Shown: positions 31,364 through 41,891 of the stretch, in pieces
How the letters are laid out: the number at the start of each line of letters is the position of its first letter
Numbering within the stretch: position 1 is the stretch's first letter
From: an uncultured Saprospiraceae bacterium
GTDB lineage: Bacteria > Bacteroidota > Bacteroidia > Chitinophagales > Saprospiraceae
Direction: 5' to 3'
NCBI GenBank assembly: GCA_937959275.1
Contig: CALGLU010000058.1
Location: 118,290-182,289, forward strand
Length of the DNA: 64,000 nucleotides
Notes under the pieces: model-generated
What the model was told of the DNA's origin: nothing
Databases searched by the model: none
Seen by the model: only the letters and a program-made list of their open reading frames with translations
Position numbers and translations under genes: made by a program

Positions 31364-31954
31364 TTATCTTGAAACTTGTTGCAATACGGCTTTTATAAGT
31401 TCTTCTACAGAAATTTCAGGCTTATAGTGGCTATCTATTGCCTTTTGCACTTGATTCCTTTGGAAACCGAGGGCTATCAGTGCTTGAGTGGCTTCTTGCC
31501 TCTTATCAATATGGGTTATTTCTGTTGAAACTTTAACATCTCCTGAGAGACCTTCTTTTATCATTTTGTCTTTTAGATCAAGTATGACTCGTTTAGCTGT
31601 TTTAGGTCCAACGCCCTTTACTTTGTTAAAAGCAACGACATTTTCATTCGAAATGGCACTTCGAACTTCGACAGAGGTCATGGAAGACAAAATCAGTCTG
31701 GCTGTATTCGGCCCAATTCCTGAAACCGAAATTAAATGAACAAAAACCGCTCTCTCATCTTGCTCTTTAAATCCATAAAGAGTTTGACCATCTTCTTTTA
31801 CATGCAGATAAGTCCAAAGTTTTACCTTTGTCAAAGATTCAATGGCAGAGTAGGTCTGTAAACTGATGTTCACATGGTAACCCAAGCCGTTGATGTCGAT
31901 GTAAACATACGTAGGTGTATGGAGTGTGATCTGACCGTTTATGTAAGCTATCAT
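31364..31954 (-). CDS. ruvA: Holliday junction branch migration protein RuvA
   Basis: MIAYINGQ...YIDINGLGYHVNIS..LWTYLHVKEDGQTLYGF..SVSGIGPNTARLILS..VKGVGPKTAKRVILDLKDK. Confidence 0.93.
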   Translation of the reverse strand: MIAYINGQITLHTPTYVYIDINGLGYHVNISLQTYSAIESLTKVKLWTYLHVKEDGQTLYGFKEQDERAVFVHLISVSGIGPNTARLILSSMTSVEVRSAISNENVVAFNKVKGVGPKTAKRVILDLKDKMIKEGLSGDVKVSTEITHIDKRQEATQALIALGFQRNQVQKAIDSHYKPEISVEELIKAVLQQVSR

Positions 31955-32031
31955 AATAGGCTACAAAGATAATCGTTTCAAACACATTATGATATTATTC
32001 ACTATATAATATACTGAAATACAATAAACTA

Positions 32032-33291
32032 ATGAACATATTATTGATTGGTAGTGGAGGAAGAGAGCATGCCATCGCTTGGAAATTTAATCAAAGTTTG
32101 ATCCAACACAGCTTATTTATTGCTCCAGGCAACTCAGGGACTGCAGCGTTTGGGACTAATATTAGCATAGATCAGACAGATTTTAATGCCATTGAATCAT
32201 TTGTCAATACAGAAGATATCGATATCATTTTTGTTGGCCCGGAAGTCCCACTTGTTGCAGGAATCGTTAATCACTTTGCCAAACATGATGTGTTTGTCTT
32301 TGGACCAGATGAGGAGGCAGCAGCATTAGAGGGGAGTAAAGAATATGCTAAACTCTTTATGGACGAATATGCAATCCCGACCGCATCATACAGATCCTTT
32401 CGACAAGATGAATTAAAGCAAGGCTTAAGCTATTTGGAAGGACTTCAAACCCCAATCGTATTAAAAGCTGATGGCTTGGCTGCAGGAAAAGGCGTTTTGA
32501 TCCTCGATACTATAGATGAGGCAAAACAAGAATTTAAAGAGATGCTGAGTGGAAAATTTGGCGATGCCTCCACCAAAGTCGTTATCGAAGAATTTTTAGA
32601 TGGGATCGAATTTTCAGTTTTTGTAGTGACGGATGGGGCTTCTTATAAGGTCTTACCGATTGCGAAAGATTATAAGCGGATAGGTGAAGCTGACACAGGT
32701 TTGAATACGGGGGGCATGGGCGCTATTTCTCCTGTTTCATTTGTTAATGAACAATTGTTTAAGAAAGTAGAAGAGCGGGTTATTCAGCCGACCATAAGAG
32801 GTATCCAAGAACGAGATTTGAATTATAAAGGTGTTGTCTTTATTGGCTTAATCTCCGTTGATGGCGAACCCAAAGTCATCGAATATAATGTTCGTCTGGG
32901 TGATCCTGAAACTGAAGTGGTACTACCTCGCTTAAACACTGATCTCTTAGAAATCGTGCTCGCTGTGAGAGATGGCTACTTAGATGACATTCAGATCGAA
33001 ATAGATCCTCGATATGCAACAACTATCATGCTGGTATCTGGTGGGTATCCAGAAGCGTATGAAAAAGGAAAATTAATCTCTGGTATAGACCAAGTTGAAG
33101 ACTCAATACTCTTTCATGCAGGAGCGATTAAAAAAGATGCACAGATAGTCACAAATGGTGGTCGTGTCATAGCAATCAGTTCGTATGGTGCTACACAAGA
33201 AGAGGCTCTCCAAAAATCGATGCAAAGTGCCCAAAAAATAGATTTTGAAGGTAAATATTATCGCTCCGACATCGGGTTTGACCTCGTATGA
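32032..33291 (+). CDS. purD: Phosphoribosylamine--glycine ligase
   Basis: MNILLIGSGGREHAIAWK..APGNSGTA; VLKADGLAAGKGVLI; LNTGGMGAISP; YNVRLGDPETEVVLPRL. Confidence 0.95.
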   Translation: MNILLIGSGGREHAIAWKFNQSLIQHSLFIAPGNSGTAAFGTNISIDQTDFNAIESFVNTEDIDIIFVGPEVPLVAGIVNHFAKHDVFVFGPDEEAAALEGSKEYAKLFMDEYAIPTASYRSFRQDELKQGLSYLEGLQTPIVLKADGLAAGKGVLILDTIDEAKQEFKEMLSGKFGDASTKVVIEEFLDGIEFSVFVVTDGASYKVLPIAKDYKRIGEADTGLNTGGMGAISPVSFVNEQLFKKVEERVIQPTIRGIQERDLNYKGVVFIGLISVDGEPKVIEYNVRLGDPETEVVLPRLNTDLLEIVLAVRDGYLDDIQIEIDPRYATTIMLVSGGYPEAYEKGKLISGIDQVEDSILFHAGAIKKDAQIVTNGGRVIAISSYGATQEEALQKSMQSAQKIDFEGKYYRSDIGFDLV

Positions 33292-35735
33292 ATTATAGTA
33301 TAAATGACATACAAAAGATAACTGGAGGTGAAATTCAAGGTGCCGAGTCTAGGGTCGTCCTCAAGCATATTTTTTTTGATACACGTAAAATTGCTATTGC
33401 CAGACAAGGTTTATTCATTTGTTTTAGTGGCTTTAAGCGAGATGGGCATGACTTCATCCAATCTGCTATCGACAAAGGTATATCTCACTTCATCGTCGAA
33501 AAACTACCTGAGGTTGCGCTATTGAAGACAGCGCAGTTTTTATTGGTTGATTCCTCTTTGGCTGCCTTGCAGCAATTGGCTACACATCACAGAAAACGAT
33601 TTGACATTCCGATTATCGGTATCACAGGTAGCAATGGCAAAACGATCGTCAAAGAATGGCTCTACACGATATTAAGCGAGGTGATGACGGTGGTCAAAAG
33701 TCCAATGAGTTACAATTCACAGATAGGCGTAGCCTTGTCCTTGTTACAAATAAACGACAGTCATGATGCAGCTATCATTGAGGCAGCTGTCGCAGATGTT
33801 GGTGACATGAAAAGCCTGAGTGAGATGATTGATTGTACGCATGGTATATTCACAAATATCGGTGATGCGCACCAGGCAGGCTTCGAGTCGCTAGACCAAA
33901 AAGTAGAAGAAAAGGCCCTACTCTTTCAACATGCCGACACCGTTATTTTTAGCAGCGACCATCAAGAGATTAAACATAGACTGTCTACTTTTTCTTTTGA
34001 AACAGATTCTTCTTGGTCAACTCAAAACAGTCCTTCATCTTTTAAAATTACAATAGACTCAGCAACCGGAAGAAGAACTATACACATTGATAATTCGTAT
34101 GCATTCTATACAAAACTACAAGAACCGTATGCACTTGAAAATCTAAATCATTGTATTATAGCGAGCCTCAAGTTCGGCTTGACAACTGAACAGATCCAAT
34201 CCGGTATCAATAAATTACAAAAACTAAGTCTTCGATTAGAGCTAAAAGAAGGATCATACCAAAACACCATAATTGACGATAGCTACAGTTTTGATTTAAT
34301 CTCCTTTGAGTCAGCGCTAGCGTCTCTTCGAAATCATGCTAATCAAAAAGAAAAAGTCGTTATACAGAGTGATATCCCTCATTCTCATGACAATGAAAAC
34401 GTCTATCAAACAATCGCAGCATTATTACACTCACATGGTGTCTCACAAGTCTATCACGTCGGACAAGATGCTAACCGACTACGCAAAGAGCTTGACCCAT
34501 CGATTCAACTGCATCGATTTGCTGATACAAACTCTTTACTAGAATCCATCCAACAAAGTCCAATCAAGCACTCAGCAATTCTTGTCAAAGGAGCAAGGGT
34601 ATTTCATTTTGAAACGATCGTCAAAGCATTAACAAAACAAAGACAGCAAACAGAGCTCGAAGTCAATCTATCGGCACTTCGGCACAACCTCAACGTGTTC
34701 TCTAAGCACTTGAAGCCAGCAACTAAGATTCTCTCTATCATTAAGGCGAATGCCTATGGCACAGGAAGTGTAGTCTTAGCTCGATTCTTAGAATCAATTG
34801 GGATAGATTATTTAGCAGTGGCATATACGGACGAAGGGATTGAGCTAAGGGAGCAAGGCATTAACTTACCGATCCTAGTGCTTAATCCAGAGTTGCATCA
34901 CTTTGATGATCTCCATAGATATCGTCTTGAACCGGAGATATATAGTCTTGAGCAGTTATTACAATTATGCGAATACACAGCGATTAAAAGTGAGCTGCCG
35001 ATTCATCTAAAGTTTGACACAGGCATGAATCGGCTTGGGTTTCATCTTGATGAACTCGAGCAAGTCACCGCTATCATCACTGAACATAAGCTACAAGTCA
35101 AAGCAATCATGTCACATCTAGCTGCTGCCGATGATCCTAGTAAAGATGAGCGTACACATGCGCAGATTGCCTCCTTTAAATTACTTGTCGAATCATTGAA
35201 CAGCCAATTAGAAAATATACCAATTTGTCACATTTTAAATTCTTCGGGCATTATTAGATTTCCTGAAGCTCAGTATGATATGGTGAGGATAGGTAAAGGG
35301 ATGTATGGGATAGATATGACGGATGAATTTGATGACACTTTAGAGCGGGTGCATCGATTGACAGCTACCATTTCTCAAATAAAAGAAGTCCCTAAAGGCA
35401 GTACGATTGGTTATGGATGTCACACCATCTTAGATCGAGATCATCGGATTGCAATCATCAATATTGGCTATGCCGATGGTCTAGTCAGATCCTTGGGCAA
35501 TGGTCAGATTTCATTTAAGGTGAGGCAGAAGATGGTCCCAACGATTGGGAATATATGTATGGATATGTGTATGTTAGATATCACTGGGCAGGATGGTATT
35601 GAGCTTGGAGATCGGGTGGAGATCTTTGGTGAGCAGGTTGATATTCGCAAGGTGGCGGCTGCAGGTGGAACCATCCCTTTAGAAATTTTGTCTAAGTTAT
35701 CTCGGCGGTTGAAAAAGGTCTATTCCGAGGATTGA
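33288..35735 (+). CDS. Bifunctional UDP-N-acetylmuramoyl-tripeptide:D-Ala-D-Ala ligase / alanine racemase
   Basis: MurF half (IIGITGSNGKTIVKEWLY) fused to Alr half (TKILSIIKANAYGTGSVVLARFLES; VRIGKGMYGID; IGYGCHTILDRDHRIAIINIGYADG). Confidence 0.93.
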   Translation: MNYSINDIQKITGGEIQGAESRVVLKHIFFDTRKIAIARQGLFICFSGFKRDGHDFIQSAIDKGISHFIVEKLPEVALLKTAQFLLVDSSLAALQQLATHHRKRFDIPIIGITGSNGKTIVKEWLYTILSEVMTVVKSPMSYNSQIGVALSLLQINDSHDAAIIEAAVADVGDMKSLSEMIDCTHGIFTNIGDAHQAGFESLDQKVEEKALLFQHADTVIFSSDHQEIKHRLSTFSFETDSSWSTQNSPSSFKITIDSATGRRTIHIDNSYAFYTKLQEPYALENLNHCIIASLKFGLTTEQIQSGINKLQKLSLRLELKEGSYQNTIIDDSYSFDLISFESALASLRNHANQKEKVVIQSDIPHSHDNENVYQTIAALLHSHGVSQVYHVGQDANRLRKELDPSIQLHRFADTNSLLESIQQSPIKHSAILVKGARVFHFETIVKALTKQRQQTELEVNLSALRHNLNVFSKHLKPATKILSIIKANAYGTGSVVLARFLESIGIDYLAVAYTDEGIELREQGINLPILVLNPELHHFDDLHRYRLEPEIYSLEQLLQLCEYTAIKSELPIHLKFDTGMNRLGFHLDELEQVTAIITEHKLQVKAIMSHLAAADDPSKDERTHAQIASFKLLVESLNSQLENIPICHILNSSGIIRFPEAQYDMVRIGKGMYGIDMTDEFDDTLERVHRLTATISQIKEVPKGSTIGYGCHTILDRDHRIAIINIGYADGLVRSLGNGQISFKVRQKMVPTIGNICMDMCMLDITGQDGIELGDRVEIFGEQVDIRKVAAAGGTIPLEILSKLSRRLKKVYSED

Positions 35736-35883
35736 GATTAAATGCGTCTTTGGATGGAGAGAATTATGGTTCTGAAATCAAGACATTGTACTCTGTTACT
35801 GGATATACTTTTCATTATAACTGTTTGGTACTATAACTATTATAGCATAGTTTATGTAATAATTTAAAAACGAACCGAAGCAA

Positions 35884-36477
35884 ATGAGCCAAGATTTCTT
35901 TTTCTATGTATTATCACAAGGAAATCAAGAGGAACTTATCATTGGTAAGACAAAACCAATTTTAGAAGATATATTAAAAGCAAAAATTGAAAACAAGGAT
36001 AATGAATCTTTGTATTGGTGGTATTATGATGAGTTAATTACTAATTCAATAGAACAAAGTGGAGTGGAAGATGAGAAAAAGCTTTGGTACTTATTAAATA
36101 GATTTCAAAAAGGCCTAGTTGCAATTAATGTTCTAATCTGGCAACAAAGTGCAGTATTTTATAACTTTCCACATTACTTTTTTGCAGTATCTCAAACTTT
36201 AAAGATGTTTGAAATCGATGAACTATCAATAGTTTTTGATAACATGGAAGAGTATATTGAAAAACATCTTGGACCAATATCTATACTTGAATCAATTTAT
36301 GGAGAAGATCAAAAAGTATTTTACAAAAAACGAGATGAATTTCTAGAGATTCATGCCCATAAAATCGACTCTCTAAATCATACGGATAGATTGTTATGGA
36401 ATGATGAATATCTAGATAATTTTTACTCCAAGCTAGTGAATTTAATTGAAGTTAATATGAATACAATAACAAGATAA
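35884..36477 (+). CDS. Hypothetical protein, 197 aa (possible distant DMP19/DUF4375-like helical protein)
   Basis: Intact acidic ORF; FYNFPHYFFAVSQTLKMFEIDELSIVFDNMEEYI weakly recalls DMP19-type proteins. Confidence 0.55.
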   Translation: MSQDFFFYVLSQGNQEELIIGKTKPILEDILKAKIENKDNESLYWWYYDELITNSIEQSGVEDEKKLWYLLNRFQKGLVAINVLIWQQSAVFYNFPHYFFAVSQTLKMFEIDELSIVFDNMEEYIEKHLGPISILESIYGEDQKVFYKKRDEFLEIHAHKIDSLNHTDRLLWNDEYLDNFYSKLVNLIEVNMNTITR

Positions 36478-36730
36478 ACTGTAGATTAAACCAAAATCCG
36501 ACAGACATCGTAGTTCGTTTAAAATCAAATATGAAAATTTTAACGATTTACACTGTATCGTTGGATAATTCTACTTTCTGAGTGTAAATCGAGCACTAAA
36601 TGAATTAGATTTTTAACAACTAAACAGGTTTCATATATCATCAAAATCGAATTCAGCATTGACAATACAAATTACATACTAAAAGCCTTAAGTTTGCAGT
36701 TCATATGCTAGTTTAATTAGTAATACCACC

Positions 36731-38692
36731 ATGACACACAACATACTGGTTATCAGCTTTTTACTATCGTGCAGCCTAGCATTTGGGCAGCAGGATGACC
36801 CAGTATTGTTCACTGTAAACAAGAATCCGGTTCATGTTTCAGAGTTCGATTACATTTATAAAAAGAACAATGGCGACAAGGCTGACTATAGTCAAGAAAG
36901 CCTTGAAGAATACTTGGATCTATACATCAAATTTAAATTGAAGGTTGAAAAGGCGAAACAATTGAAATTGGATACCCTGGTTTCACTTCAAAAAGAACTT
37001 GCTGGATATCGCAAGCAATTGGCAAATGCCTATTTGGTCGATCGAGATGTGACTAAGACTCTTGTCGATGAGGCTTATGATCGAAAATTACAAGATGTTA
37101 ACGTGAGACATCTGCTCGTCACCTTGGCAGAGTACGCGACTAAAGAAAAAGAGTCAGAGGCATTAGATCGTATTTATTTAATAAAAGAAAAAGTAGATAA
37201 TGGAGCAGATTTTGGACTGATCGCAAGAACATTATCTGATGACTCTAGATCTGCTAAACTGGATGGCGATTTAGGTTGGTTAACGGCGATCTTACCAAAC
37301 GGCTTTTATGGGTTTGAAAATGCGATTTATACATTACCTATTGGTAAAACCTCGCAGCCTATTCGCACTAAACTAGGCTATCATTTAATACAGGTGTTGG
37401 AAAAACGTCCTGCTCGAGGGCAGATGAATGTATCTCACATCTTAATTCGAAAATCAAATAATGGTGTGCCTGTAGCAGGTGCCAGAGAGAAAGCTGACAG
37501 TTTATTTCTAGCTATTGAAAAAGGAGCTTCGTTTGAGCAAATTGCGCGCGATTATTCTGATGATAAGGGGACATCAAAAAATGGTGGTGGCTTAGGATTT
37601 TTTGGCATAGGCATGTATGACAAAGCATTTGAAGATGCTGCCTTTTCACTCCAAGAAGATGGTCAGATTAGTTTACCAATTGAATCCAAAGTAGGATGGC
37701 ATATTATCCGTAGAGAGTCAATCAAAGATTATACAAATGAGAAAAAAATGAAAAGCTCATTGAAATCTGAGATCTCTCAGAATGATCGATTTGATTATGC
37801 AAGGGAGAAAAAAATTGAATCTATTAAAGAGGAAGCTGGATTTACAGAAGATAGAGAGTTATTAAAACGATTTGCTCAGAGTCTAAATCAATCCTTTTAT
37901 TCCTACAAATGGCAAATGCCAGAAGTCGAATCTGGACAGTTAGCATCATATGGTCATGAAGAAAGCTATACAATTAAAGATTTCGCAGACTATTGTAAAC
38001 AAAATGGTAGACAGCGAATGCGGTTTGACAAAGAGCAAGATCTTCAAATAGCTGTTGCTGAAATGTATGATAGCTACATTGACGATTTAACTGTTGCTTA
38101 TGAAGAAGCTAATTTAGAACGAAAATATCCTGATTTTAAAGCCTTGATGAGAGAGTATTCAGAAGGTGTCTTACTATTTGAAGTCACGAAGGATAACGTA
38201 TGGGACAAAGCTTCTCAGGATACAGTCGGTCTCCAAGCGTACTTTGACCAACATCGCGATCTCTATCAATGGAAAGACAGGGCTGAAACCACAAAATACA
38301 TTATAGAGACAACGGACAAAGACATTCTTAAAAAACTAAATAAGGTGGTCAGCAAATTAAAAGATAGCGAAGCAGTAAAAGATCAAATAGAGTCGGAATT
38401 TGGTGAAACTGTCTTTGTAGAAGACTATACTTACGAAAAAGGCAATCCAGAAATCGCACATTTAAAGTGGAAGGAGGGGCAAAGCGAAGTGTTAATAGAC
38501 AAGGTGAAGAATGAGGCCACCATTAAACACATCAATCAACTCCTGCCTGCTCGTGCAAAGACCTTGAAAGAAGCGCGGGGCTACATTATTTCCGATTACC
38601 AAACTGTCCTCGAAAAACAGTGGGTCAATACGCTTAAGGAAGAATTCAAAGTGGATATTCGTAAACGAGTCCTGTCAAGTCTCGTAAAATGA
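36731..38692 (+). CDS. Periplasmic PpiC/SurA-type peptidyl-prolyl isomerase
   Basis: Signal peptide; two parvulin repeats VRHLLVTLAEYATKEKES..GGDLGWL.. and VSHILIRKSN..DDKGTSKNGGGLGFFG. Confidence 0.88.
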   Translation: MTHNILVISFLLSCSLAFGQQDDPVLFTVNKNPVHVSEFDYIYKKNNGDKADYSQESLEEYLDLYIKFKLKVEKAKQLKLDTLVSLQKELAGYRKQLANAYLVDRDVTKTLVDEAYDRKLQDVNVRHLLVTLAEYATKEKESEALDRIYLIKEKVDNGADFGLIARTLSDDSRSAKLDGDLGWLTAILPNGFYGFENAIYTLPIGKTSQPIRTKLGYHLIQVLEKRPARGQMNVSHILIRKSNNGVPVAGAREKADSLFLAIEKGASFEQIARDYSDDKGTSKNGGGLGFFGIGMYDKAFEDAAFSLQEDGQISLPIESKVGWHIIRRESIKDYTNEKKMKSSLKSEISQNDRFDYAREKKIESIKEEAGFTEDRELLKRFAQSLNQSFYSYKWQMPEVESGQLASYGHEESYTIKDFADYCKQNGRQRMRFDKEQDLQIAVAEMYDSYIDDLTVAYEEANLERKYPDFKALMREYSEGVLLFEVTKDNVWDKASQDTVGLQAYFDQHRDLYQWKDRAETTKYIIETTDKDILKKLNKVVSKLKDSEAVKDQIESEFGETVFVEDYTYEKGNPEIAHLKWKEGQSEVLIDKVKNEATIKHINQLLPARAKTLKEARGYIISDYQTVLEKQWVNTLKEEFKVDIRKRVLSSLVK

Positions 38693-39549
38693 TCCGTCTT
38701 TATTCATTGGCCGTATACGCAGCTTTATTTTTGATATTCAATTCTTGCCAACAATCTGTCAATTCATCGCAGATTGATAATCCACTTATTGCAAAAGTGC
38801 ATGACTACGAATTGAGACAAAGCGATCTGAATATGGTCTTGTCACATAACATGTCGCCGGCAGACAGCAACTCTGTTGCTAATGCATTTATAGAAAACTG
38901 GATACGAAATCAGTTGTGGAATTATGAAGCTGAAAAACAAGTCCATGACGATAAGAGAATATCCCAACTTGTAAATTCGTATCGAACTAGCTTATTGGGG
39001 ATCGAATATGAGTCCCAGATCTTAAAGGAAAAACTGGATAGTACAATCAGTCAGCAATCTTATGCAGATACCTATGAGCAATATAAGACTCAATTTGTGC
39101 TAGAGGAACAGATATTGCGAGGGTGGTTTGCCAAAATTGATAAATCATCTAGAAATCAAGCAGCATTTTATAAGGCCTGGAAGCAATCGGATATAGAAGC
39201 TGTCAAATCATATTGTGCGTCTCAATCCGGTGACTGCGTATTCTCCGAGCAGCAATGGCTTGATCGGTCAGCATTAGAACAAGTTATCCCTTCGAGGTTT
39301 CTTAACGGTGATCAAATCAAAAAGCTAAGCAACTATAAAAAATCAGATAAAAACTATAATTATTACTTAAAGTATAGCGGATATACGGACAAAAACGAAG
39401 TTGCACCGTTAGATTATATTAAGGATGAGTTAAAGAGAGTTATCTTACATGCTAGAAAAGAAAGAATTATTGCAGATTTGACGGAGGAAATGTATGAAGA
39501 CAAGATACAATCCAATCATATCCAAGTATTTACAAGTCCAGACAAATGA
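38689..39549 (+). CDS. Lipoprotein of a PPIase operon (SurA N-terminal-like, no parvulin core)
   Basis: FNSCQQ lipobox; overlaps upstream PPIase stop; IAKVHDYELRQSDLNMVL..ENWIRNQLWNYEAEKQ. Confidence 0.65.
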   Translation: MIRLYSLAVYAALFLIFNSCQQSVNSSQIDNPLIAKVHDYELRQSDLNMVLSHNMSPADSNSVANAFIENWIRNQLWNYEAEKQVHDDKRISQLVNSYRTSLLGIEYESQILKEKLDSTISQQSYADTYEQYKTQFVLEEQILRGWFAKIDKSSRNQAAFYKAWKQSDIEAVKSYCASQSGDCVFSEQQWLDRSALEQVIPSRFLNGDQIKKLSNYKKSDKNYNYYLKYSGYTDKNEVAPLDYIKDELKRVILHARKERIIADLTEEMYEDKIQSNHIQVFTSPDK

Positions 39550-41069
39550 AAAAAATAATAGTTAGTATAGCCTTTTTCTGTTTGATACAAATGGTACAAG
39601 GCCAAGTTGAGCCAGTTCAAGAACAAGTTCAAGATAAAGTCGAAGAGAAGGTCAAAGAGAAAGTTCAAGACAAAAGTGAAGAGGTCGAAGTCAAAACTGA
39701 GGAGGTTGAAGGACAAGGTGAGCCAATTCCAAACCCAGATGAACAAATCATTGACAAGGTGATTATCAAGGTAGGTGGTGAGTATGTGTTGTATTCTGAG
39801 GTTATCAATAACTACAGGTACATTAAAAATAATAATCCAAAAGCTAATATCAATATTTGTGCAGTTGCGGAACAGGTCATCTCTCAAAAGATTTTAGTTG
39901 ATCAGGCAAAGCTAGACAGTGTAGAGGTGAGTGATATTGAAGTTGAAGGGCAATTGGATTTTAGATTTCAGAATATCATGAGGCAGCTGGGAGGAGATGA
40001 GGCAAAGTTTCTAGAATATTACGGTAAGTCGATACCAGAATTGAAAGAAGAGCAGCGAGACGATATGAAGCAGCAAATCCTCGCTGAGCGTATACAAGGG
40101 CAATTAATCAACGAAGTAACAATAACACCGAAAGAGGTAATCGAGTTTTTTGAAATGATTCCAAAGGATAGCATTCCTTTTTTAAGCTCAGAAGTTGAGA
40201 TTTCAGAAATCGTCATAAAACCTAAAGTCAATGCAGTAGAGCACGAAAAATCGTCGTCTAAACTGTTAGAGATTAGAGAAAGTATTATGTCTGGCGAAAT
40301 GACCTTTGAAGAGGCTGCTATGAAGTTTAGTGCTGATGGATCTGCACAAGATGGTGGTAATTTGGGCTGGGCTAAGAGAGGTAGTTATGTTCCAGAATTT
40401 GAAGCTGCGGCTTACAGTTTGGAAAAGGATGAGATTTCAGAAATTGTGGAGAGTGAATTTGGCTTTCACATTATCAAAATGAATGAGCGTCGAGGAAACT
40501 CAATAAAAGTACAGCATGTCTTGATTCGACCTGAGATTACGGAGAATGACCTTGTGATAGCTCAGGAAAAACTGGATTCTGTCAAGCAGTTGATCGAAGT
40601 CGACTCATTACCATTCGATTATGCGGTTAGAATATATTCAGATAAGAAATCAGAAAACTATCACAATGGTGGTCGAATGGCTAATCCTAAAACGGGAGAT
40701 AATTACTTTGATACAGGAGATTTGGCTCCGGATGTGTACTTCCAAACAGAAGAAATGGAGGTTGGGGAAATATCCCCACCATTAGAGTATACAAATAGAG
40801 GCGGGGAAACACTGTATCGAGTCATCAAATTAGATAGCCGTACCAAGCCACACAGGGCTAGCCTAGAACAGGACTATTCCAAGATTTCTAGCTTTGCGAA
40901 AGAAAGCAAAAAGAATTTGTACTATAATAAATGGATGATCGAAAAAATGAATGAAACATTTATTAAGGTTGATCCAGATCTTAGCTCTTGTACAAATCTC
41001 GCAAAGTGGATTGATGAAGAAGAAGCACAATCAATTGAAAAACCGACAGGTACAGGATCAAAGGAGTAA
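39546..41069 (+). CDS. SurA-like peptidyl-prolyl isomerase
   Basis: Signal peptide, K/E/V-rich linker, then parvulin repeats (FSADGSAQDGGNLGWAKRGSYVPEFEAAAYSLEKDEIS; VQHVLIRPEI). Confidence 0.88.
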   Translation: MKKIIVSIAFFCLIQMVQGQVEPVQEQVQDKVEEKVKEKVQDKSEEVEVKTEEVEGQGEPIPNPDEQIIDKVIIKVGGEYVLYSEVINNYRYIKNNNPKANINICAVAEQVISQKILVDQAKLDSVEVSDIEVEGQLDFRFQNIMRQLGGDEAKFLEYYGKSIPELKEEQRDDMKQQILAERIQGQLINEVTITPKEVIEFFEMIPKDSIPFLSSEVEISEIVIKPKVNAVEHEKSSSKLLEIRESIMSGEMTFEEAAMKFSADGSAQDGGNLGWAKRGSYVPEFEAAAYSLEKDEISEIVESEFGFHIIKMNERRGNSIKVQHVLIRPEITENDLVIAQEKLDSVKQLIEVDSLPFDYAVRIYSDKKSENYHNGGRMANPKTGDNYFDTGDLAPDVYFQTEEMEVGEISPPLEYTNRGGETLYRVIKLDSRTKPHRASLEQDYSKISSFAKESKKNLYYNKWMIEKMNETFIKVDPDLSSCTNLAKWIDEEEAQSIEKPTGTGSKE

Positions 41070-41411
41070 TCATCTTCTATAGGGAAACAGTACTCGTTTC
41101 TATAGTATTCATAGTGAAAGCCCATAAAAGCTTGAATCCAACTGCGTTGGATAGCGCCCAAAACACAGTGTTTAAAATCATATTATTTTGAATAGTGCTC
41201 TGTCAAGATATAACTGACTAGTGCTTTTGGCGTATTTTGCACATGCACGTCGTTACAGAACCTTCCTTGATAGTTAGTTGAGTCATTCTATATCCCCGTT
41301 TATTTTCGAAAAAAAATTCTACAAATCAACAGCTTGGCAAGGTTTTGGCTTAAGTAAAAGTGTTCAGTATACTTTAATACTTAGGGATTAAGTATTGAAA
41401 TGTAAAAAAAT

Positions 41412-41443
41412 GGTCGGCTACTGGGGGGTAAGCCGACCTTTTT
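41412..41443 (+). terminator. Rho-independent terminator
   Basis: GGTCGGCT-actggggggta-AGCCGACC followed by TTTTTATTT. Confidence 0.75.
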
Positions 41444-41536
41444 ATTTCGCTATTCTCGCATCGCTGAGTCTGTCAAACACTACATATTTTAAAGAAGCAA
41501 CATTCAACTAATTCTATCTAAATTCATGGAATTGCT

Positions 41537-41694
41537 AACCTGAGTTCGGGATATAAAGTGACTGAATATCAGCATACAAGAAGTTTAGGATTATCTCAAA
41601 AACTTTGTTTTACCTGATAATTTCATTTTACCCTACTCATTTGATTTTCAAGAACATATAATATTCAAGTCAAAGTTATCCCATACTCAGCTTA
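41537..41694. repeat. MITE-like element copy A
   Basis: Terminal inverted repeats AACCTGAGTTCGGGA / TCCCATACTCAGCTT; body similar to 41892-42065. Confidence 0.7.
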
Positions 41695-41697
41695 AGT

Positions 41698-41889
41698 AGC
41701 CTGAAGGGCTATAAATTCTAAATCTAGGTGCATCGCCCCTAGCCTCAAACTGTCATTGATCTGCAGCCTGAAGGGTTGCGACTCCTGAATAGTGCTCTTT
41801 GAATCTCAGCCCTTCAGGCTGATGACCTTATTTTGCCTTTTTCTAGGGACATTGTCCCTAGCTTTGGAATTTCAGCCCTACAGGCTGAA
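41698..41889. repeat. Palindromic intergenic repeat array
   Basis: AGCCTGAAGGGCT, CTAGGTGCATCGCCCCTAG, CAGCCTGAAGGGTTG, then CAGCCCTTCAGGCTG, CTAGGGACATTGTCCCTAG, CAGCCCTACAGGCTG in opposite orientation. Confidence 0.8.
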
Positions 41890-41891
41890 CA

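Noticed and set aside
33288-35735. MurF-Alr fusion as a novel architecture
   Set aside because: Bifunctional MurF/alanine racemase fusions are well known in Bacteroidota.
39516-39887. 123-aa minus-strand ORF (Phe/Leu/Asp-rich)
   Set aside because: Antisense to the repetitive K/E/V linker of the SurA-like PPIase; periodic composition explains the open frame.
41136-41152. ATCCAA-ctgcg-TTGGAT hairpin after the PPIase gene
   Set aside because: Short stem without a T tract; insufficient to call a terminator or regulatory element.
41698-41889. Palindromic units as a CRISPR array
   Set aside because: Units are inverted and irregularly spaced; better explained as REP-like palindromes.
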